Made by a program: the position numbers and the translations under genes. A model generated the notes under the pieces. That model was not told the origin of the DNA, searched no databases, and saw only the letters and a list, made by a program, of their open reading frames with translations. Positions 35,187-46,165 of a stretch of 64,000 bases of DNA are shown here, one piece after another; position 1 is the first letter of the stretch, and the number at the start of each line of letters is the position of its first letter. This stretch comes from Fictibacillus phosphorivorans. GTDB lineage: Bacteria; Bacillota; Bacilli; Bacillales; Fictibacillaceae. The stretch covers positions 2,728,001 to 2,792,000 of the forward strand of contig NZ_CP015378.1 of NCBI RefSeq assembly GCF_001629705.1, in the 5' to 3' direction.

Positions 35187-35245
35187 ATAACCACCACAGA
35201 ATCTCTGTTTCTTTTAGACACTAGATATATATTCGTGGCACAATT

Positions 35246-35713
35246 CTATTTTCCTTCAACATTCGACAGGATTTCGCAAAAAACTGTGCAGAATCTTTCT
35301 GTGTCCTCTTTTTTAAATTTAGCAGGTCCTTTTGAATGCTTACCAGAACGCCTCGCTTTTGCAGACATGTAACGTTCATGGAGAACTTGTTCCATTTCAT
35401 TCTCTTGGAAGTGTTTCCCTCTTGGGGTGATAACGTAAACCCCTTTTGAAAGAAGAAGGCTTGCGAGGGCATGATCTTGAGTCACAACAAGATCATTTCT
35501 TCTAGAATGATTATGTATGTAAAGATCCACTTCTTCAGGACTTGCATCAACCAATATCCAGCGACCAGGTTGGTCCGAGTTACTCGCGTGAGCGTAAGAT
35601 GTAACAAATATGGGTTCGAAATCAAACATTTTGGAGAACTTGAATATTTCTTCCTTTATCACAACAGGACAAGCATCTGCATCTACAAATACATTACCAA
35701 TTATTTTTTCCAT
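35246..35713 (-). CDS. yqxD: YaiI/YqxD family protein (DUF188)
   Basis: 155-residue soluble protein of the DUF188 (YaiI/YqxD) family, with the conserved acidic starts VDADACPVVIKEEIF and DLVVTQDHALASLLLSKG and the C-terminal RGKHFQENEM. A PIN-like nuclease fold has been proposed for the family; activity unproven. Located directly upstream of dnaG, the normal neighbour in Bacillus. Confidence 0.9.
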   Translation of the reverse strand: MEKIIGNVFVDADACPVVIKEEIFKFSKMFDFEPIFVTSYAHASNSDQPGRWILVDASPEEVDLYIHNHSRRNDLVVTQDHALASLLLSKGVYVITPRGKHFQENEMEQVLHERYMSAKARRSGKHSKGPAKFKKEDTERFCTVFCEILSNVEGK

Positions 35714-35872
35714 ATTCTTATGTTCTACTTTGACAGTGATTCTCCTTCATATGAGAGCATTTACCATGAATAAGCATACTCAATTTATCACTATTTTGGA
35801 CAAACTTATAAAATTTAATCACAATGTAATATTATAATAAAACTCTACCCGTTTTACCAGTAAAATGATGAA

Positions 35873-35902
35873 AATAAAAAAAGCGCAAATCCTTTGCGCT
35901 TT
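35873..35902 (-). terminator. Terminator of the PPDK regulator gene
   Basis: AAAGCGCAAA - GGA - TTTGCGCTTT followed by TTTTTATTTT on the minus strand. Confidence 0.85.
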
Positions 35903-36716
35903 ATTTATAAGACTTTCCTTGAAACAAATTGTAGATCACATTAGCAGATTCTTCGACAGCTTTATTAGAGACCTCTACTACTCTGCATCCGATCTGATCA
36001 ACAATCTTGTTAAAATAGACGAGCTCATGCTTGATTCTTTCCATGTTTGCGTAGTTTGCTTCAGAGTTCAAGCCCAGCGCTTTCAATCGTTCTCTACGAA
36101 TATCGTTTAATTTCTCAGGCGTTATCTTAAGGCCAAAACATTTGTTTGGTGAAACTTTAAACAATTCTTCTGGTGGTTCAACTTCGGGAACAATCGGTAC
36201 ATTCGCGACCTTTAAACGTTTATGAGCTAAGTATTGTGAAAGGGGTGTTTTTGAAGTTCTTGAAACACCGATTAAAACTACATCTGCTTTTAATATGCCT
36301 CTAGGATCTCTCCCATCGTCATACTTTACGGCAAACTCAATGGCTTCTACTTTCCGAAAGTAATCATCATCGAGTTTATGCACGACTCCGGGTTCATATC
36401 TCGGAACTTGGTTCAGCCTCGATTGCAGTTGATTCATAATAGGTCCCATGATGTCCACAGTAGGGATGTTGTGTAACGCAGCCTGCTTCGCAACGTAATC
36501 GCTTATTTCAGGCACAACAAGTGTAAACGCAATGATTCCGTTGTGATCCTTCGCTAGTGAGATGACTTCATCAATCGTCTCTTTATCTTCCACATAAGGA
36601 ACTCTCTTAATCTCTATTCCATTTGAATTAAATTGGCTCGCCGCCGCTTTAACAACCAACTCTGCCGTTTCTCCGACTGAATCCGAGACGACATATACGA
36701 TAGGACGTCCTGTCAT
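35901..36716 (-). CDS. yqfL: Pyruvate, phosphate dikinase regulatory protein (YqfL)
   Basis: Bifunctional ADP-dependent kinase and Pi-dependent pyrophosphorylase (DUF299) that switches PPDK or PEP synthase. A nucleotide-binding loop [15 protein letters not shown] appears at about residues 145-160; the N-terminal start [14 protein letters not shown] and the [14 protein letters not shown] motif are typical. The ATG at 36716 follows GGGGAGG; the earlier ATG does not. About 271 residues. Immediately downstream of ccpN, as in B. subtilis, where YqfL modulates CcpN-dependent control. Confidence 0.9.
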   Translation of the reverse strand: MTGRPIVYVVSDSVGETAELVVKAAASQFNSNGIEIKRVPYVEDKETIDEVISLAKDHNGIIAFTLVVPEISDYVAKQAALHNIPTVDIMGPIMNQLQSRLNQVPRYEPGVVHKLDDDYFRKVEAIEFAVKYDDGRDPRGILKADVVLIGVSRTSKTPLSQYLAHKRLKVANVPIVPEVEPPEELFKVSPNKCFGLKITPEKLNDIRRERLKALGLNSEANYANMERIKHELVYFNKIVDQIGCRVVEVSNKAVEESANVIYNLFQGKSYK

Positions 36717-36734
36717 GTTGGCCTCCCCATTCAA

Positions 36735-37379
36735 TTATAATAATTCGTCATGTGCTAGTTCTACAAATGCTTTTGTAATATTCGTCTTTGTAATCCTGCC
36801 AACTACATCAAGACCACTCTCATCGTCTGAGCGTTTTACAACTGGAAGACAATCAATTTGTTTTCTGATCAAGATGTGTGCGATGTCTAAAAGATAATCT
36901 TCTTTAAAACAATATGTGATATTAGGCATTCTTGTCATAATAATGTTAATCGGGATACTGTTGATCTCTTGTTTCCCCATACTTGCTCTTAATAAATCTT
37001 TTCGTGAAGCCACTCCAGCAAGATGTCCGTTCTTATTTATGATAAATAGAGTGCCAACATCCTCCAAGAACATCGTACATATCGCTTCATAGACCGTTGC
37101 TGAATCTTGAACAACAACAGGCATCGATGTAAATTCCGCAACTTTAATTTTTTTTATTTTTTCTGTCAGGAGCTGTGAACCTGTCTTTCCCGTATAAAAA
37201 TATCCCACTCTTGGCCTTGCATCTAAATATCCTGCCATCGTTAGAATGGCAAGATCGGGTCTGAGCGTTGCTCTTGTGAGATCTAATTGATCTGCGATTT
37301 GTTCGCCTGTAATCGGCCCATTATCCTTAACAATTTCAATGATTTTTTGCTGCCTCTTATTAAGTTCGATCGTGTACAC
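36735..37379 (-). CDS. ccpN: Gluconeogenesis repressor CcpN (HTH-CBS)
   Basis: Repressor of gapB and pckA under glycolytic conditions. N-terminal winged helix (RQQKIIEIVKDNGPITGEQI, LTRATLRPDLAILTMAG) followed by two CBS domains that bind adenine nucleotides (SMPVVVQDSATVYEAICTMF; IDCLPVVKRSD). Start uncertain: GTG at 37379 aligns with the family N-terminus (TIELNKRQ) but lies very close to AAAAGG; alternative ATGs at 37394 and 37418 have no ribosome site. Followed by yqfL with an 18-base gap. Confidence 0.9.
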   Translation of the reverse strand: MYTIELNKRQQKIIEIVKDNGPITGEQIADQLDLTRATLRPDLAILTMAGYLDARPRVGYFYTGKTGSQLLTEKIKKIKVAEFTSMPVVVQDSATVYEAICTMFLEDVGTLFIINKNGHLAGVASRKDLLRASMGKQEINSIPINIIMTRMPNITYCFKEDYLLDIAHILIRKQIDCLPVVKRSDDESGLDVVGRITKTNITKAFVELAHDELL

Positions 37380-37450
37380 CACCTTTTGCCGCATCCAATG
37401 TGTTATACTTATTCTCATTATTATAACCTATTTATGAGAGAAAGCGAACT

Positions 37451-37487
37451 AAAAAAACTGTAAAGAATATAAGCTTCACAGTTTTTT
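37451..37487 (-). terminator. recO terminator
   Basis: AAAAAACTGT - loop with AAGCTT/AATATTC - ACAGTTTTTTT just at the recO stop. Confidence 0.75.
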
Positions 37488-38229
37488 ACGATAAGTCATC
37501 TAATTGTTTCAGAAACTTCTTCGATTTTAAAAATACTCCTGAATATTCGTCCATATATGCATCAAACAACATTCGGAGCTCTCTTTTCGTTTCTTTTTTT
37601 AAAGAAACGTTTCCAAGCCTCGCGAGATCAAGGTGATAGAACATATGAAGCAGTTTTACTGCTCCCCGTGAGATCCGCATTCTGTATGGATCTTTATAGG
37701 AGCACCTCTCACAAAGAAAACCCCCTTCTCTGATAGAGAAAGAAAAATCGCCATCTGTAGAGTGACATGAAACACATCTACTCAGTTCAGGTACGATTCC
37801 GGACGTTTTCATTATTTTCATTTCGAATAAAAAAGTGATAACTTCGGGATCAATACCATGATTGATATATTCTAAGGATTGTTTGATCCATCCGAAAAGG
37901 TCTGGTTTAAGATCATCTTCAGATGTATTTCTATCTAAAAGTTCTGCTAGATAAGCTGCGTACGCTGTTTTTACAAGGTCTTCTCTTATTTTTCGAAAAG
38001 AAGAAAGGGCTTCACCTTGTTGTAAAGTTCCAAGCCCTCTACCTTTTTGAAAAACAAAAATTCCGTATGTAAAAAGTTGCGTAATGGAAGTAAAGCGGCT
38101 TTTGGGCTTTTTGGCTCCTCTTGCCATTACGCCGAGTTTCCCAAATTCTTTTGTATACAAAGTGATGATCGTATTGGATTCACCATACGGAATGGTTTTA
38201 ATAACTATTCCTTCCACTTTATAAAGCAA
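37486..38229 (-). CDS. recO: DNA repair protein RecO
   Basis: Recombination mediator that helps RecR load RecA onto SSB-coated DNA. N-terminal OB fold (KVEGIVIKTIPYGESNTIITLY, LGVMARGAKKPKSRF) and a C-terminal helical domain with a zinc site, four Cys in LSRCVSCHSTDG and FLCERCSY. 247 residues. It starts with TTG at 38229 behind GGGTGGTG. Follows yqzL; the downstream neighbour is ccpN rather than glyQS. Confidence 0.94.
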   Translation of the reverse strand: MLYKVEGIVIKTIPYGESNTIITLYTKEFGKLGVMARGAKKPKSRFTSITQLFTYGIFVFQKGRGLGTLQQGEALSSFRKIREDLVKTAYAAYLAELLDRNTSEDDLKPDLFGWIKQSLEYINHGIDPEVITFLFEMKIMKTSGIVPELSRCVSCHSTDGDFSFSIREGGFLCERCSYKDPYRMRISRGAVKLLHMFYHLDLARLGNVSLKKETKRELRMLFDAYMDEYSGVFLKSKKFLKQLDDLS

Positions 38230-38277
38230 GGTAAATCACCACCCTCTCAAATCTAAGAAGGCACCGTAGTTACTCAA

Positions 38278-38421
38278 TTAATGAAATGGAGGTTCCTCAA
38301 GAGACTCTTCATAAGGAATAACTGCTGATAGTGCTGTTATTTCATGGTCTAGCTCTTTGTATAACAAATAGGTATCAATACTGCCCGTCTCACAGAATAC
38401 TTTCCAAGTAAATTCTTTCAT
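38278..38421 (-). CDS. yqzL: YqzL family small protein, 47 aa
   Basis: Short conserved gene between era and recO, read from ATG at 38421 behind AAAGGTGTG. Product begins MKEFTWKVFCETGSIDTY and ends EEPPFH, 47 residues. The FTWKVF...TG.IDTYLL block is the YqzL signature. Function unknown; conserved in position in Bacillus. Confidence 0.88.
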   Translation of the reverse strand: MKEFTWKVFCETGSIDTYLLYKELDHEITALSAVIPYEESLEEPPFH

Positions 38422-38540
38422 GTTTGGACACACCTTTCTATTTGTTTCTCTCCTTAATAACTAGGTTCACCTTTATTGTTTATTTCATGTCAAGGAAATT
38501 TTAACAGTTTTTTACTTTAGCTGTATTCACCAAATTGAAA

Positions 38541-38673
38541 GTGGTTGATCCCCATTCTGGATGCTCGCTTTCCGCGGGGCGGGCGGTGAGCCCCCTTGCC
38601 GCTACGCACCTTGAGGGGTCTCACCTGTCCCACTCGTCCCGCAGGAGTCTCGCATCCTGCATTCCAATCAACC
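38541..38673. repeat. Interspersed repeat family 1, intact copy
   Basis: About 133 bp bounded by GGTTGAT ... ATCAACC, with internal GCGGGGCGGGCGGTGAGCCC and CACCTGTCCCACTCGTCCC segments. Same family as 53389 and the interrupted copy at 13723. It occupies most of the gene-free stretch between yqzL and era. Non-coding; resembles dispersed repeats seen in many Bacillaceae. Confidence 0.8.
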
Positions 38674-38727
38674 ATACAATGATGACAAACAAACTTAGAA
38701 ATAATTAAGTATGATCTTTAGTAAAAA

Positions 38728-40417
<1,690 letters not shown>

Positions 40418-40421
<4 letters not shown>

Positions 40422-40885
40422 CTTTTCAGACCATATTGCTCCAAAATTTCTTCTTGTCTTCCAAACATTCTTTTTTCATCTTCCTCATTCATATGGTCAT
40501 AGCCTAATAAATGCAAGAAGCCGTGAACCGCAAGAAAGCCCATTTCTCTCTCTAATGAGTGTCCGTACTCTTCCGCTTGCTCTTTCGCAACATCTAGACA
40601 GATGATAATATCGCCTAAGAACCTTGTTTCTTCACCGCCGATGATCTCTGTCTCGTCTTCACCCATTTCTTCCATAGCAAAAGAAATAACATCTGTCACA
40701 CTATCTTTTTGTCTGTATTCCTTGTTTATTTCTTGAATTCTTTCTTTTGTCACGATCGTTATGGATACTTCTGCTTGACCTGTTTCTTCCATCTCTGCTG
40801 CTTTTTCAAGAACATTGCTTAATAGCTCTTGAAATTCAGTGCTGTTTTCATCGATTTCGTTCAAATATTCAACATGTAGCATCAT
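40418..40885 (-). CDS. ybeY: Endoribonuclease YbeY
   Basis: Single-strand metallo-endoribonuclease in 16S rRNA 3' maturation and ribosome quality control. The zinc motif [11 protein letters not shown] is intact (about residue 117), and DVISFAMEE with [12 protein letters not shown] are family blocks. 155 residues. Overlaps pgpH stop and dgkA start by four bases each. Confidence 0.95.
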
Positions 40886-43002
40886 TGTTTCTCCACCTTT
40901 TTTGTTTCTTCTGGATACTCAATTCTGGAATGAAAAATTCCTTTTAACGTTTCAGTAAGTGTTTTTGCAACTATGTCTAGTTCTTTCAGCGTGATATCAC
41001 ATTCATCGAACTGACCATCTTCTAGCCTGTCGTTAATAATTTTACGAATGATTCCATCGATCTTAACCGGTGTAGGTTTCGAAAGCGATCGAACGGCTGC
41101 TTCAACAGCATCAGAGATCCCGATGATGGCAACTTCTTTCGTTTGAGCTTTTGGCCCAGGATATCGGAAGTCTGATTCTGATACTTCCTTATCTGTGAGT
41201 TGAACAGCTTTATGATAGAAAAATTTTAGTAATGTCGTTCCATGGTGTTGCTCGGCGATATCAATGATCTCTTTCGGAATCTTTTCTGCTCGCAGCATAT
41301 CAGCTCCATCATATGGGTGTGCTGTGATGATCGTCTTACTTAACTGTGGTGCTATCTTATCATGCGGGTTGTCCATATTCATCTGATTTTCAATAAAAAA
41401 GTGTGGTCTTTTTGTTTTTCCAACATCATGGTAGTAGGATCCTACTCTAGCTAATAAACCATTAGCGCCAATAGACTCACACGCCGCTTCTGAAAGATTG
41501 GCGACCATGATGCTATGGTGATACGTGCCTGGTGCTTCCATGAGAACTTTTCTTAGGATGGGATGGTTAGGATTCGAAAGCTCGATCAACTTCGTTACAG
41601 ATAAAATGTTAAACGACGATTCAATGACGGGTAGAAGCCCAAGGGTTAGTACAGCTGAAATAAAACCCGATATGGCTGCACAACCAAGATCTAAACCAAT
41701 CTGCAGTGATGTGAATTTTCCGTTTTGCAATAACAGCACACTCGCTACTGTTAGGATGGCTATAAAAGAAACGAAAAATCCAGCTTGCAAGATTTTCGAA
41801 CGTTGTTGCGTTTTTCCTAAAAACACGATCCCTGAAATACCGTTAAACAAGACATACATACTCATGATAAAGTTAAAATTTCCTGCTGTTTGTTCATTAA
41901 AGATCAGTGCAGCACTTAGTGCAAAGATTATCGTAGACACAACTGCAAGCTCTTCGTTGAACAACATCTTGATCATCATCGCACCTGCTGCAACAGGAAC
42001 AGCATACATGAGGCTCATAAGACCGAGTTCGGTACTAACACTCAACACTTTCATCACAACGAGAGTTAAGGTAAACAAAAGCGCATAGATGGTTACATAT
42101 TTTCGAAAATGCTCTTTTTCACGCTCTTCTTTCATAAAATAATATAAACCAGCCATTACGATCAATACAAAAAGGAATAGACCGTAATACGGATATGTTT
42201 TCATTTCTTGATCTAACAATCCAACCTTTTTTAGCCGATCAAAGATCTCAGGCGTGATCACTGCACCGCTTTTTACGAGAACTTCTCCCTCTCTGATCAC
42301 TACTTCCTCTACTTTGTCGCTCGCTTCTTTACGTTTTTGACGTGTTTTCTCTGTATCTAACGTTCGATTGGCGATAATAAAACTTCGTGTGATCTCTTCT
42401 GTCGCATTTCGAAGGGAATAAGGGAGATTATTATCACGTATGAGCTGAATGGCTTCACTTCTCGCTTCTTCCACTTCTTCGACCATGATGGGCTCTGATA
42501 ACACTTTGTTCACAACATCAGGAGCTAAACTTTTCACATTGTTTAATTCAGCTTTACTTGCTTCAGCAAGTGCAATATACGTTTCATCAGATATATCTGA
42601 TTTATTGATTGAATCTTTTAATTGAATCACTTTTTGATCTAAACTAAGAGTCGTCTCGTCTTCCTTTTTTTTCTTCTCTTCAGAATCGTTAATGGTTATG
42701 ACTATATCAAGTAAGTCATCCAAAGCTTCGGCTTGCACTAAAGCGAGGTCTTTATTAAACGTATACTCATTCTTAACACTTTCTTCCGCCAGTTTCTTTC
42801 TGGCTTCTGTCTGATCTTCTAACGGAATCGTGATAGGTGATTGAATATCACGTGGCGAACGCTCATAAACGTTAACATCTACAACATTAGGAGTTACGTT
42901 ACTGACTAAAAGAGAAAAAAGAATGATACCCATTACGATGAAAGATACTGTTGCTACACTCAAACGAAAGTAATTAGACAAAAGATGCCTGAAATTGGCC
43001 AA
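40882..43002 (-). CDS. pgpH: Cyclic-di-AMP phosphodiesterase PgpH (7TM-HD)
   Basis: Membrane receptor that hydrolyses c-di-AMP. Long extracellular N-terminal domain (after the first membrane segment, about residues 45-275), then seven membrane segments and a cytosolic HD domain with [33 protein letters not shown] and [12 protein letters not shown]. 706 residues. The start is TTG at 43002, 9 bases after AAGGAG. First gene of pgpH-ybeY-dgkA-cdd-era. Confidence 0.94.
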   Translation of the reverse strand: MANFRHLLSNYFRLSVATVSFIVMGIILFSLLVSNVTPNVVDVNVYERSPRDIQSPITIPLEDQTEARKKLAEESVKNEYTFNKDLALVQAEALDDLLDIVITINDSEEKKKKEDETTLSLDQKVIQLKDSINKSDISDETYIALAEASKAELNNVKSLAPDVVNKVLSEPIMVEEVEEARSEAIQLIRDNNLPYSLRNATEEITRSFIIANRTLDTEKTRQKRKEASDKVEEVVIREGEVLVKSGAVITPEIFDRLKKVGLLDQEMKTYPYYGLFLFVLIVMAGLYYFMKEEREKEHFRKYVTIYALLFTLTLVVMKVLSVSTELGLMSLMYAVPVAAGAMMIKMLFNEELAVVSTIIFALSAALIFNEQTAGNFNFIMSMYVLFNGISGIVFLGKTQQRSKILQAGFFVSFIAILTVASVLLLQNGKFTSLQIGLDLGCAAISGFISAVLTLGLLPVIESSFNILSVTKLIELSNPNHPILRKVLMEAPGTYHHSIMVANLSEAACESIGANGLLARVGSYYHDVGKTKRPHFFIENQMNMDNPHDKIAPQLSKTIITAHPYDGADMLRAEKIPKEIIDIAEQHHGTTLLKFFYHKAVQLTDKEVSESDFRYPGPKAQTKEVAIIGISDAVEAAVRSLSKPTPVKIDGIIRKIINDRLEDGQFDECDITLKELDIVAKTLTETLKGIFHSRIEYPEETKKVEKQ

Positions 43003-43162
43003 ACGCTACCACTCCTTAAACTGTACATCCTATTCTAATCTTAGCAAAAGTTGGTCAATTATGGTACTTCTCAAAAAGAAAAGCTTGGTTAATCGGTATA
43101 TGTATTCAATTTTCCACTAAATCCCTTCATACATACAGAAAGAGTATAATGATCCATTCAGA

Positions 43163-43192
43163 ATAAAAAAAGACTCCAAACGGATGGAGTCC
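43163..43192 (-). terminator. phoH terminator
   Basis: GACTCCA - loop - TGGAGTC followed by TTTTTTTATTC on the minus strand, separating phoH from pgpH. Confidence 0.85.
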
Positions 43193-44164
43193 TTAATCTT
43201 CGTATGTTTCATATGCTTCGATAATCCGCTGCACAAGTGGATGACGAACTACATCCAGTTGTTTTAAGTATATAAAATCAATGCCTTTAACGCTTTCAAG
43301 CCTTTTTTCGGTTACTTTTAATCCCGATTCTTTCCCGCGAGGAAGATCAATCTGTGTAAGATCACCTGTGATGACCATCTTCGATCCAAAACCAAGACGC
43401 GTTATAAACATCTTCATCTGTTCTGGTGTAGTATTTTGAGCCTCATCTAAAATAACAAAGCTTTCATCAAGGGTACGCCCTCTCATGTACGCCAACGGGG
43501 CAATTTCAATCGTCCCACGCTCGATTAGCCTCTCAGTATGTTCTGCTCCTAGAAGATCATGTAGAGCATCATAGAGCGGACGCAGATAAGGATCTACTTT
43601 CTCTTTAAGATCACCCGGGAGAAACCCTAAGCTCTCACCTGCTTCAACCGCAGGACGTGTAAGCACGATCTTTTTCATCTTACCTTCTTTTAACGCGTTG
43701 ACTGCCATAACTACCGCAAGATAGGTTTTTCCTGTACCAGCAGGACCGACACCAAAAACAAGGTCGCGCTTTCTCATAGACTGCACATAATGACGCTGTC
43801 CTAGTGTTTTTACGCGGATTGGTTTTCCTTTTGCAGTAACTGCAATATCTTCTTCATAAAGTTCACTTAATTCATCAAGCATATTTTTTTCGGCAAGCTG
43901 AACAGCATAAACAATGTCTCTTTCTGAGATCTTGATTCCTTTTCGAACCAATTTCAACAAGACAGACAATGTCTCTTCAACCATTTCTGCTTTATTCAAT
44001 TCACCTGATACTAAAATGTCTTCTCCTCTGGTGACGATACTTACGTTGAGCTTGTCTTCAATCACCTTTAAAAAAGCATCGTTAGGACCAAAGAGTGATG
44101 CTGCTTCTGTCGTATTTTCGAGTTGTAATGAATTAAGTCTTTTCGTTTCTGACAAACTACTCAT
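43193..44164 (-). CDS. phoH: PhoH family ATPase
   Basis: Cytosolic P-loop protein of 323 residues with Walker A GPAGTGKT (about residue 136) and Walker B SFVILDEAQN; the ITGDLTQIDLP motif is typical of PhoH. Role in RNA metabolism is proposed for the family. The ATG overlaps the yqfD stop; an in-frame TTG at 44155 has better spacing from AAGGAG and could be the true start. Confidence 0.93.
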   Translation of the reverse strand: MSSLSETKRLNSLQLENTTEAASLFGPNDAFLKVIEDKLNVSIVTRGEDILVSGELNKAEMVEETLSVLLKLVRKGIKISERDIVYAVQLAEKNMLDELSELYEEDIAVTAKGKPIRVKTLGQRHYVQSMRKRDLVFGVGPAGTGKTYLAVVMAVNALKEGKMKKIVLTRPAVEAGESLGFLPGDLKEKVDPYLRPLYDALHDLLGAEHTERLIERGTIEIAPLAYMRGRTLDESFVILDEAQNTTPEQMKMFITRLGFGSKMVITGDLTQIDLPRGKESGLKVTEKRLESVKGIDFIYLKQLDVVRHPLVQRIIEAYETYED

Positions 44165-45351
44165 TCTCCTTGTTGGATAGGTATAGGTTGTGCAGATGCA
44201 ATATTTTCAATTACTTGGTAGAGCATCGTTAATTTAACTTTACCATTCGAGACGTTTTGTTGCCAAACTTTTTCACCATTAATTTTTGCATCATGGGGTA
44301 ATTTTTTTGAAAGTTCTTTCTTTGCCATCTTTTTTCCTACTTCGATTGCCTCGGCTTTACTATAAGAACGTTTTACTCCGTCGGTTTCCCTGATCTCTTT
44401 CTTTACATAAGAAAACGGGGTTTTCCACTTAGCTAGATAAAGAGGTGATTCATTTCTCGTTTCCGTTTTAGCTTTAAATTCACCTTCTGAAAATCCATAT
44501 ACAGGAACATTCATTCCAAAAAGTGAAACATAATGCCTATTCTTATATTTACCGGTATATGTTTGAAAAGAAGTGTTTAACGGGACTTCGACCTCTGTCT
44601 GATACCAGACTTCTCCCCAAATTTTACCTTTCGCACTTACAAGCTCTGGTTTTTTTTCTTTTCCGATCAAACCTGATACTAACAATGATCCTTTCTTAAC
44701 ATAGTCGTTAACTCCTACAATAGGTTGTCCCTTTTCCACGAATACAGAGTGAATAACAGCTTCCTTTGTAGCGACAAGATGTCTCGGTCCTGTAATTTCC
44801 TTCGCTTCTGGTATCTCCTTTTCGACCACTTCAAACCGGTATGATGTACCTCGTTGAGTAACACCGATCCACGTAACATTATCCATCTTCTCTGTTAGAT
44901 CTCGCTGTATCTCTCTAACATTCGGCAGCAAAAAAATAAATTTCCCCTTTGTTACTCCAAGTTCTACCGCAGCTTTTCTTAACTCGTATTCTGTCTTAGG
45001 ATTTGCCCCCGTGACATTAATATTCCAAATCATATTAGATAATAAAAATAATAGACAAATAAACGAGAGCATACCGAGGATAAACCCGTTCCTCTTCCAC
45101 ATTCTCTTCAGAAGAAAAGGCGTTCCTTTCTTTTCTTTTATCCTGATCTTTAATTTATTCTCTTTTAATATAGCTCTTGCTTTTTGTACATCTGAAACAG
45201 AAATAGAGACGAGTGCGCGGTTGTGATCAAGAGGTTGTATATCCCATATTCCAATTCCTGATTGTATGCAAGTATTGATAAATGAACTAGAATCTTGTCC
45301 AATAATTTCTAGCCTTACATACCCTTTAAAATGGTTCCATTTTGTCTTCAT
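44161..45351 (-). CDS. yqfD: Sporulation protein YqfD
   Basis: Membrane protein of 396 residues with a small N-terminal domain, one membrane segment (about residues 88-108), and a large extracytoplasmic domain (VTGANPKTEYELRKAA, LLPNVREIQRDLTEKMDNVTW). Family: YqfD, mother-cell sporulation protein under sigma-E in B. subtilis; molecular role not defined. Adjacent to yqfC with GGGAGGG before the ATG. Confidence 0.93.
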   Translation of the reverse strand: MKTKWNHFKGYVRLEIIGQDSSSFINTCIQSGIGIWDIQPLDHNRALVSISVSDVQKARAILKENKLKIRIKEKKGTPFLLKRMWKRNGFILGMLSFICLLFLLSNMIWNINVTGANPKTEYELRKAAVELGVTKGKFIFLLPNVREIQRDLTEKMDNVTWIGVTQRGTSYRFEVVEKEIPEAKEITGPRHLVATKEAVIHSVFVEKGQPIVGVNDYVKKGSLLVSGLIGKEKKPELVSAKGKIWGEVWYQTEVEVPLNTSFQTYTGKYKNRHYVSLFGMNVPVYGFSEGEFKAKTETRNESPLYLAKWKTPFSYVKKEIRETDGVKRSYSKAEAIEVGKKMAKKELSKKLPHDAKINGEKVWQQNVSNGKVKLTMLYQVIENIASAQPIPIQQGE

Positions 45352-45377
45352 CTTGTCCCTCCCTGTTTTTAAGATGA

Positions 45378-45659
45378 TTATTCGTTTTCAAAATCAACTG
45401 AAGAGATCGTACCCTCTAACAAAATTTCTTCAGGTAAAATCGTTTTGATCACAAACTCACTTCCTTTTATATGAATCACGCCTTGTTTTAGTTTGAGTGT
45501 GAGCTGTTCATTCGAGAAGGCCTTAACCCCTCTATGGTTCTCAATATAGATGTGCAGTTGTCCGATCATCGTGATCCGGGGTAAGTCCATCACTACATCT
45601 GCAGGTAGCTCAAGGTTTTGCATCATCCATTTGTTTACTTGCTGCCGCAATTTGCCCAT
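45378..45659 (-). CDS. yqfC: Sporulation protein YqfC
   Basis: 93-residue protein of the YqfC family (LELPADVVMDLPRITMIG, IYIENHRGVKAF), associated with sigma-E-dependent sporulation. Start at MGKLRQQ, since GAGAGAGGGGG then a T7 run precedes that ATG. The ribosome site forms one arm of a hairpin whose loop contains a sigma-E-like -10. Likely co-transcribed with yqfD. Confidence 0.92.
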   Translation of the reverse strand: MGKLRQQVNKWMMQNLELPADVVMDLPRITMIGQLHIYIENHRGVKAFSNEQLTLKLKQGVIHIKGSEFVIKTILPEEILLEGTISSVDFENE

Positions 45660-45666
45660 AAAAAAA

Positions 45667-45709
45667 CCCCCTCTCTCCATTTTTATGAGAGAAGGGGTAA
45701 AACTATCAC
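45667..45709 (-). promoter_or_regulatory. Overlapping hairpin, sigma-E-like promoter and ribosome site of yqfC
   Basis: Hairpin 45667-45697 (minus strand CCCCTTCTCTC - 9 bases - GAGAGAGGGG, one mismatch) followed by a T7 run looks like the terminator of yqfB. Its loop holds CATAAAAAT (45679-45687), a sigma-E-like -10, with GTGATAGT (45702-45709) as -35, 14 bases upstream. The 3' arm is the yqfC Shine-Dalgarno. Confidence 0.55.
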
Positions 45710-45731
45710 TCTTATTACGTGTTACCTTTTG

Positions 45732-46163
45732 TTAAGAACGCTTTTGCAGTGCCTTAGGCTTAGAAAGAATCTCCGACCATATGATCGCTTTTTGTAACTC
45801 TTGTTGATCTACTTTAAAATCGTTCATTATTTTATCTTCTTTATCTTGATATCGGTTAGAGGCTTTTTCTGTTCGAGCCTTTTTCACATCACGTGAAGAC
45901 TGCTCATATACTTTTTGATCGATTTTACTTTTTTGGATATCAATCGCTTCTTTAACTTCTTTAATTTTTTGGGGCTCAGTGGGCACCCCAAACGGTGAAA
46001 CTGTTTGTTTGGGTGCTTCTGTTCGTTGGCGATTAGGTTCTTTACGTTTCGTTTCTTTCATTTCTTTTTGGCGTTTAAAGACACTATAAATTCCGCCTGC
46101 GATCAGAATAACAAAAGCGATATTAGCAAAAAGAATTTCAATAATCGCTTCTATAATATTCAT
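45732..46163 (-). CDS. yqfB: YqfB-like membrane-anchored protein
   Basis: 143-residue protein: one N-terminal membrane segment (about residues 10-28) followed by a highly charged Lys/Glu-rich cytosolic tail. Little sequence identity signal; naming rests on position after floA (yqfA), in the yqeZ-yqfA-yqfB operon. Function unknown, possibly linked to flotillin microdomains. Confidence 0.7.
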   Translation of the reverse strand: MNIIEAIIEILFANIAFVILIAGGIYSVFKRQKEMKETKRKEPNRQRTEAPKQTVSPFGVPTEPQKIKEVKEAIDIQKSKIDQKVYEQSSRDVKKARTEKASNRYQDKEDKIMNDFKVDQQELQKAIIWSEILSKPKALQKRS

Positions 46164-46165
46164 AC

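Noticed and set aside
41525..42088. 187-codon plus-strand ORF inside pgpH
   Set aside because: Antisense shadow of pgpH with no ribosome site; composition reflects the complementary codons.
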